A stretch of DNA of 8,817 bases from Spirochaetaceae bacterium (GTDB lineage Bacteria > Spirochaetota > Spirochaetia > Treponematales > Breznakiellaceae). The position numbers and the translations under genes were made by a program. Under the pieces are notes generated by a model. That model saw only the letters and a program-made list of their open reading frames with translations. It did not search any database and was not told the origin of the DNA. Shown here one piece after another: positions 5,342-8,817 of the stretch; the first letter of the stretch is position 1; each line of letters starts with the position of its first letter. The stretch spans positions 1 to 8,817 of the forward strand of contig JAIRYB010000104.1 of the NCBI GenBank assembly GCA_031267955.1, written 5' to 3'.

Positions 5342-6619
5342 ATGGCCAACTCGATTATCATGCCCAAGACGGGCATGGCGATGGAAGAAGGGGTTATTGT
5401 AGAATGGCTGGTAAAGGAAGGCGACAGGGTTCAGAAAGGCGATGTTGTAGCGGTTATCGAGACCGATAAAACCACTATGGATCTGGAATCCGATTATGAC
5501 GGGGTTATCCTGGCCGTGATGGGAAAGGCCGGGGAAACTGTCCCGGTAACCAGGCCTATCGCCTGGGTGGGGGAGCCCGGCGAGCCTGTCCCGAAAGCCC
5601 GGGAGGAGGCGGGCGCGCCCCCGGCCGTCCGCGCGGAAGCGCCGCCCCCGGCCCGGGAGGAGGCCCCCCGCTCCGGAACGGGCGGCGGGATCAGGGCCAC
5701 CCCTGCGGCCCGGAAAGCCGCCCGGGACAGGGGCATAGATCTGGGTTCACTCAAAGCCGGGGGCAAATACGGCGAGGTACGCCTTGCCGACATGGAAGTT
5801 TGTTGCGCCAAAGCCACCCCCCTGGCCCGGCGCATGGCGGAGGACAGGGGCCTTTCCCTGGAAGGGCTCAGGGGTTCCGGCCACGCGGGCAAGGTTTTCA
5901 GCGCGGACCTCCCCGCCCCGGAGCGGGAACGCGGGGCCAGGCCGGATGTCCGGGTCCCGCTGACCGGCATACAGCGGGTTACCGGCCGGCGTATGCTGGA
6001 AAGCAGGCAGACTATTCCCGATGTTACCGAGCATACCCGGGCCGATGTTACCCGTATGCTGGAGCTCAGGAAAGAACTGAACGAACAGCCGGGGCTGCGC
6101 ATTACCGTAAACGATTTTGCGCTGGCGGCGGCGGCCAGGGCCCTGGAAATCAATCCCCGCATGAATTCCGTGCTGGACGGCAACGATCTTGTCTGCCGGG
6201 GCAGCGTGAATCTGGGCGTGGCGGTGGCTACCGAACGGGGCCTCCTGGTCCCGGTGATCCGCGACGCCCAGGGCCTGGGTTTGCGGCAAATTTCCGCAAA
6301 GGCTGCGGAACTGGCCGCCAGGGCCCGGGAGGGGAAACTTTCGGCCGATGAAATGGGCGGAGGCACCTTTACGGTGTCCAACGTAGGCATGTACGGGATC
6401 ACGCTTTTTACTCCTATCATCAACCCGCCTGAAGCCGCGATTCTGGGAGTTTGCGCCATAGAGGACGAGCTTAGGCTTGCCGGGGACAAGGTGCTAAACC
6501 GGAAGCTCATGGGGCTTTCCCTGAGTTTCGACCACAGGATTGCGGACGGCGCGGTTTCCGCTCTTTTTCTTAAAACCATAAAGGACCTTCTGGAATCGCC
6601 CCTGCTGATTTTGGCTTAA
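5342..6619 (+). CDS. pdhC: Dihydrolipoamide acyltransferase (E2) with two peripheral-subunit-binding domains
   Basis: Core of the complex: its swinging lipoyl arm accepts the acyl group from E1 and passes it to CoA. The 425 residues contain an N-terminal lipoyl domain (about 3-78) with the modified lysine K43 in ETDKTTMDLES, and an Ala/Pro/Glu linker (about 79-117). Two consecutive peripheral-subunit-binding domains follow (about 118-152, from RATPAARKAARDRGIDL, and about 157-190, from KATPLARRMAEDRGLSL). After a short linker comes the catalytic domain (about 203-425) with DHRIADGA, whose H398 and D402 are the expected catalytic pair. Most bacterial E2s have a single binding domain. The first copy has a diverged GxG loop (AGGKYGE) while the second keeps GSGHAGK. 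AAGGAGG (5330-5336) lies 5 nt before the ATG. The MPKTGMAMEEG start resembles acetoin-type E2. Lipoyl synthase and the ligase across the promoter region would modify K43. Confidence 0.93.
   Translation: MANSIIMPKTGMAMEEGVIVEWLVKEGDRVQKGDVVAVIETDKTTMDLESDYDGVILAVMGKAGETVPVTRPIAWVGEPGEPVPKAREEAGAPPAVRAEAPPPAREEAPRSGTGGGIRATPAARKAARDRGIDLGSLKAGGKYGEVRLADMEVCCAKATPLARRMAEDRGLSLEGLRGSGHAGKVFSADLPAPERERGARPDVRVPLTGIQRVTGRRMLESRQTIPDVTEHTRADVTRMLELRKELNEQPGLRITVNDFALAAAARALEINPRMNSVLDGNDLVCRGSVNLGVAVATERGLLVPVIRDAQGLGLRQISAKAAELAARAREGKLSADEMGGGTFTVSNVGMYGITLFTPIINPPEAAILGVCAIEDELRLAGDKVLNRKLMGLSLSFDHRIADGAVSALFLKTIKDLLESPLLILA
5597..5664 (+). repeat. pdhC: 14-bp direct repeat in the E2 linker
   Basis: GCCCGGGAGGAGGC occurs at 5597-5610 and 5651-5664, 54 nt (18 codons) apart and in the same frame, encoding AREEA both times (residues 86-90 and 104-108). 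It lies in the flexible linker between the lipoyl and first binding domains. It probably reflects linker growth by duplication in very GC-rich DNA. Confidence 0.7.
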
Positions 6620-6736
6620 CTACCGCGGCCGGATCCCGGAGCGCCTCATTTTAAAATAGCCTGGTCTTTCCATATAAGAACTCTGTGAACTCTGTTTGGA
6701 TTCTGCCGGACTAGCAGTTTGTAAAGTTTTGCCGTA
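6620..6736 (+). other. Spacer between E2 and E3 genes with tandem repeat
   Basis: There is no gene in this stretch. It contains a perfect tandem 9-mer, GAACTCTGT twice (6678-6695), and an ATTTTAAAAT palindrome (6649-6658). I see no convincing hairpin plus T-tract terminator after E2, and only poor promoter candidates (TAAAAT at 6735-6740 has no acceptable -35). Read-through from E2 into E3 therefore remains possible despite the gap. Confidence 0.4.
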
Positions 6737-6763
6737 AAATTACCGCAATTGTTCCGGTAATTT
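6737..6763. promoter_or_regulatory. Perfect 9-bp inverted repeat immediately before the E3 ribosome site
   Basis: AAATTACCG (6737-6745), a 9-nt spacer CAATTGTTC, then CGGTAATTT (6755-6763) form an exact inverted repeat whose half-site centres are 18 bp apart, close to two helical turns. This suits a dimeric or tetrameric DNA-binding protein. It ends where GGAGAG (6764-6769) begins, so as RNA it could also fold into a hairpin next to the ribosome site. It is not followed by a T-tract, so it is unlikely to be a terminator. Confidence 0.5.
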
Positions 6764-6773
6764 GGAGAGAAAA

Positions 6774-8177
6774 ATGGGTGCAAAAGAATACGACGTGCTT
6801 GTTATCGGCGGGGGGCCTGCGGGTTATATGGCGGCCATTAAGGCCGCCCGCCTGGGCGCCAGAACGGCACTGGCCGAAAAAGACGAACTGGGGGGGACCT
6901 GCCTGAACAGGGGCTGTATCCCCGCCAAAACCCTGTTGAAAACAGCCGAACTGATCCACGAGATCGCCGGGGCGGCCGGGCGGGGTATTACCATAGCCGA
7001 TCCCCGTGTTTCCGTGGACATGCCTGCGGTAATAAAAGGGAAAAACCGCGTTGTCAAAAGACTGACGTCCGGAGTGGCCTCCCTCCTCGCATCCAACGGG
7101 GTGGAACTGCTCAGGGGCGAGGGCCGCCTCCTTGCCCCCGGCAGGATCGCCGTGGCCGGCCTGGGGGAAGCCGTTGCGAAAAAGCTGATCCTCGCCGGCG
7201 GGTCCCAGGCCGCGAAGCTTCCGATTCCGGGGCTTGAACTTCCGGGGGTATTGACCAGTACGGATATCCTCGATATAGAAGAAACGCCTCCCCGCCTGGC
7301 TATTATCGGCGGCGGGGTTATCGGCGTGGAAATGGCCATGATCTTCCAGTCCTTCGGCAGCAAGGTCAGCATCGTCGAGGCGCTTCCCCGGATACTGCCC
7401 TTTATGGACGCCGAGGCGGCGGCTTTGATTCACAAGACCCTGCAATCCCGGGGGGCGGAGATATACACCGGGACCGGCCTTTCCAGGATCGAACAAAAGG
7501 GCGGCGGTTTAAGCCTGGTCCTGACCGACGGGAAGTCCTTGCCGGCCAACAAGGCGCTCGTGTCCATAGGCCGTACCGGGGATCTTTCCTGCCTGGGGGA
7601 TCTTGCGGTGAGGACGGAAAAGGGCAAGGTCCTGGTCGACGACTGTATGGAAACATCTGTCCCGGGAATTTTCGCCCCGGGGGATATAAACGGGAAAAAA
7701 ATGCTGGCCCACGCCGCCTTTAAGATGGCGGAAATCGCGGCGGAGAACGCCGTGGCGCCGGACAGGCAGGGCATGAAAAAGGCGGATCTGCGTTTTGTGC
7801 CGTCGGTAGTGTACAGTTTTCCGGAAGCCGCCGCCGTGGGCCTTACCCAGGAGGAGGCCGAAAGGGAGGGCCCTGTATTGGCGGGCAAATTCCCCCTGGC
7901 GGCTAACGGCAGGGCCCTTGCCGCCGGGGACGCCGGGGGTTTTGTCAAGGTTTTGGCGGATAAAAAATACGGCGCCATTTTGGGCGTACACATCGTCGGA
8001 CCCGGGGCAGCGGAAATTATCAATGAGGCCGCGGCCCTAATGTCCATGGAGATTACCGTCCACGAGCTGGCGGGGATCGTCCACGGGCATCCGACGGTTT
8101 CCGAGGCCCTCATGGAAGCTGCGGCTGACTGCCTGGGCCAATGCCTGCATCTTCCCCCGAAAAAGAGGGCAGAATGA
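6774..8177 (+). CDS. lpdA: Dihydrolipoamide dehydrogenase (E3)
   Basis: FAD-dependent disulfide oxidoreductase that reoxidises dihydrolipoyl-E2 and reduces NAD+. The 467 residues show the FAD-binding GGGPAGY (12-18), the redox-active disulfide C43/C48 in GGTCLNRGCIPAK, the NAD-binding GGGVIGVE (179-186), the second FAD contact GIFAPGDING, and the dimer-interface catalytic pair H439/E444 in HGHPTVSE. There is no N-terminal lipoyl domain, unlike some acetoin-complex E3s. I chose the ATG at 6774, with GGAGAG ending 4 nt upstream; an in-frame TTG at 6762 overlaps both the inverted repeat and the ribosome site. The gene is separated from E2 by 154 nt with a likely operator, so it may be regulated partly independently and could also serve other lipoyl complexes. 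Its stop overlaps the next start (ATGA), coupling it to the regulator. The last residues after ADCLGQ are a short lysine-containing tail of no known role. Confidence 0.95.
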   Translation: MGAKEYDVLVIGGGPAGYMAAIKAARLGARTALAEKDELGGTCLNRGCIPAKTLLKTAELIHEIAGAAGRGITIADPRVSVDMPAVIKGKNRVVKRLTSGVASLLASNGVELLRGEGRLLAPGRIAVAGLGEAVAKKLILAGGSQAAKLPIPGLELPGVLTSTDILDIEETPPRLAIIGGGVIGVEMAMIFQSFGSKVSIVEALPRILPFMDAEAAALIHKTLQSRGAEIYTGTGLSRIEQKGGGLSLVLTDGKSLPANKALVSIGRTGDLSCLGDLAVRTEKGKVLVDDCMETSVPGIFAPGDINGKKMLAHAAFKMAEIAAENAVAPDRQGMKKADLRFVPSVVYSFPEAAAVGLTQEEAEREGPVLAGKFPLAANGRALAAGDAGGFVKVLADKKYGAILGVHIVGPGAAEIINEAAALMSMEITVHELAGIVHGHPTVSEALMEAAADCLGQCLHLPPKKRAE

Positions 8178-8817
8178 ACAAATCCTTCGATTTTATGGCC
8201 GCGGTAGCCAGAAATTACTATGTAGATTCCATGTCCCAGTCGGAAATCGCCAAGAAGTACAACCTTTCCCGCCCTACAATCGCGAATGTCCTCAAGGAAT
8301 GCCGGGAAAAAGGCATCGTGGAAATACGGATCAACGACAGTTCCCCCTTTTCTTCTCCCGCAGGGCAGCGCTTAATGGGGCTCTACAAAGCCCGTACCAT
8401 CTGCGTCGTCCCCAATGAGACGGATTACCCCCTGACCTTATACCAAACCTGCCTGCAGGCCGCGCGTTTTCTTTCAACCATGTTCGTGGACCGAATCCGC
8501 ATCGGCATATCGTGGGGGATGGCTCTCTACCACACTATCCGCCAGCTTCCCAAATCCGGTATCGTGGACGGCGAGGTGGTGCCGCTCATGGGCGGGCTTG
8601 GGGCCTCGGCGCTTTTTTACGACGGGTCCGAACTGGCCCGGATTCTTGCGGACAAACTCAACGGCCGCAGCTTTCCCTTCCTCTCGCCGCTGCTGGTTAA
8701 AACCATCGAATTAAAGCAGCAGCTTCTTTCCGAGCCGGGCATACGCGAAACCGTGGAAAAAACCAAAAACCTCGATATAGCCCTGGTCGGTATAAGCTCG
8801 GACCAGCCGGAGGACAG
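8174..8817 (+). CDS. SorC-family transcriptional regulator, N-terminal 214 residues (runs off right edge)
   Basis: DNA-binding regulator of the SorC/DeoR-like type, whose C-terminal domain binds sugar phosphates or related metabolites. The visible part contains an N-terminal helix-turn-helix (about 20-46: MSQSEIAKKYNLSRPTIANV then LKECREKGIVEIRI), then the start of the sugar-binding domain with GISWGMALYHTI (about 118-129), a VVPLMGGLG segment (about 143-151) and DIALVGISS (about 201-209). Family members are about 310-330 residues, so roughly 100 are missing. The ATG overlaps the E3 stop by 4 nt (ATGA), with GAGGG 4 nt upstream, so translation is probably coupled. Being co-transcribed with the complex it may control, autoregulation through the dyads near 3247 or 6737 is a reasonable hypothesis. 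The effector cannot be read from sequence, and whether it represses or activates is unknown. Confidence 0.85.
   Translation, partial: MNKSFDFMAAVARNYYVDSMSQSEIAKKYNLSRPTIANVLKECREKGIVEIRINDSSPFSSPAGQRLMGLYKARTICVVPNETDYPLTLYQTCLQAARFLSTMFVDRIRIGISWGMALYHTIRQLPKSGIVDGEVVPLMGGLGASALFYDGSELARILADKLNGRSFPFLSPLLVKTIELKQQLLSEPGIRETVEKTKNLDIALVGISSDQPED

Noticed and set aside
5494..6579. 361-codon minus-strand open frame opposite E2
   Set aside because: Low-complexity Ser/Arg/Ala composition mirroring the E2 codons, with no domain pattern.
6621..6660. GC-rich dyad-like sequence plus ATTTTAAAAT after E2 as a terminator
   Set aside because: The GC-rich part does not form a clean stem directly followed by a T-run, and the ATTTTAAAAT palindrome alone is too weak.

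Overview
This window is a bacterial locus built around a lipoate-dependent 2-oxo-acid (pyruvate or acetoin type) dehydrogenase complex, with genes for making and attaching the lipoyl cofactor and a thiol-disulfide pair next to it. By eye the DNA is GC-rich (roughly 55-60%), with AAGGAGG-type ribosome sites and near-consensus sigma-70 promoters. There is no rRNA, tRNA or other strong taxonomic marker. An anaerobic or facultative bacterium, perhaps a spirochaete or a firmicute, is only a guess.

Minus-strand block (positions 3060 down to 1): a secreted TlpA/ResA-like thioredoxin, a CcdA-type membrane electron carrier (11-nt overlap with the thioredoxin gene), a lipoate-protein ligase starting at TTG, and the first 81 codons of lipoyl synthase, which runs off the left edge. 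The thioredoxin gene has a good candidate promoter whose predicted transcript start falls on the A of the ATG, so the mRNA may be leaderless.

Divergent control region (3061-3313): two back-to-back promoters separated by a very GC-rich stretch full of dyads. The rightward promoter, TTGACA-N17-TAGAAT, carries an AATTG-A-CAATT dyad over its -35 box.

Plus-strand block (3314 to the right edge): E1 alpha, E1 beta and E2 are tightly packed, followed by a 154-nt gap holding a perfect 9-bp inverted repeat, then E3 (dihydrolipoamide dehydrogenase) and a SorC-family regulator that overlaps E3 by 4 nt (ATGA) and runs off the right edge. E1 decarboxylates the 2-oxo substrate on thiamine diphosphate, the E2 lipoyl arm carries the acyl group to CoA, and E3 reoxidises the arm with NAD+. 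The ligase and lipoyl synthase to the left would supply the lipoyl group on E2 Lys43. The regulator probably controls the locus in response to a sugar phosphate or related metabolite.

Most unusual points: two tandem E3/E1-binding domains in E2; a CcdA with an extra CXXC in a loop and a C-terminal membrane extension; a possible leaderless promoter with an embedded dyad; and shared sequence words in the pdhA and E3 control regions. No mobile element, CRISPR array or RNA gene is apparent. No gene here is of an unknown family, and I found no clear evidence of a wholly new system.
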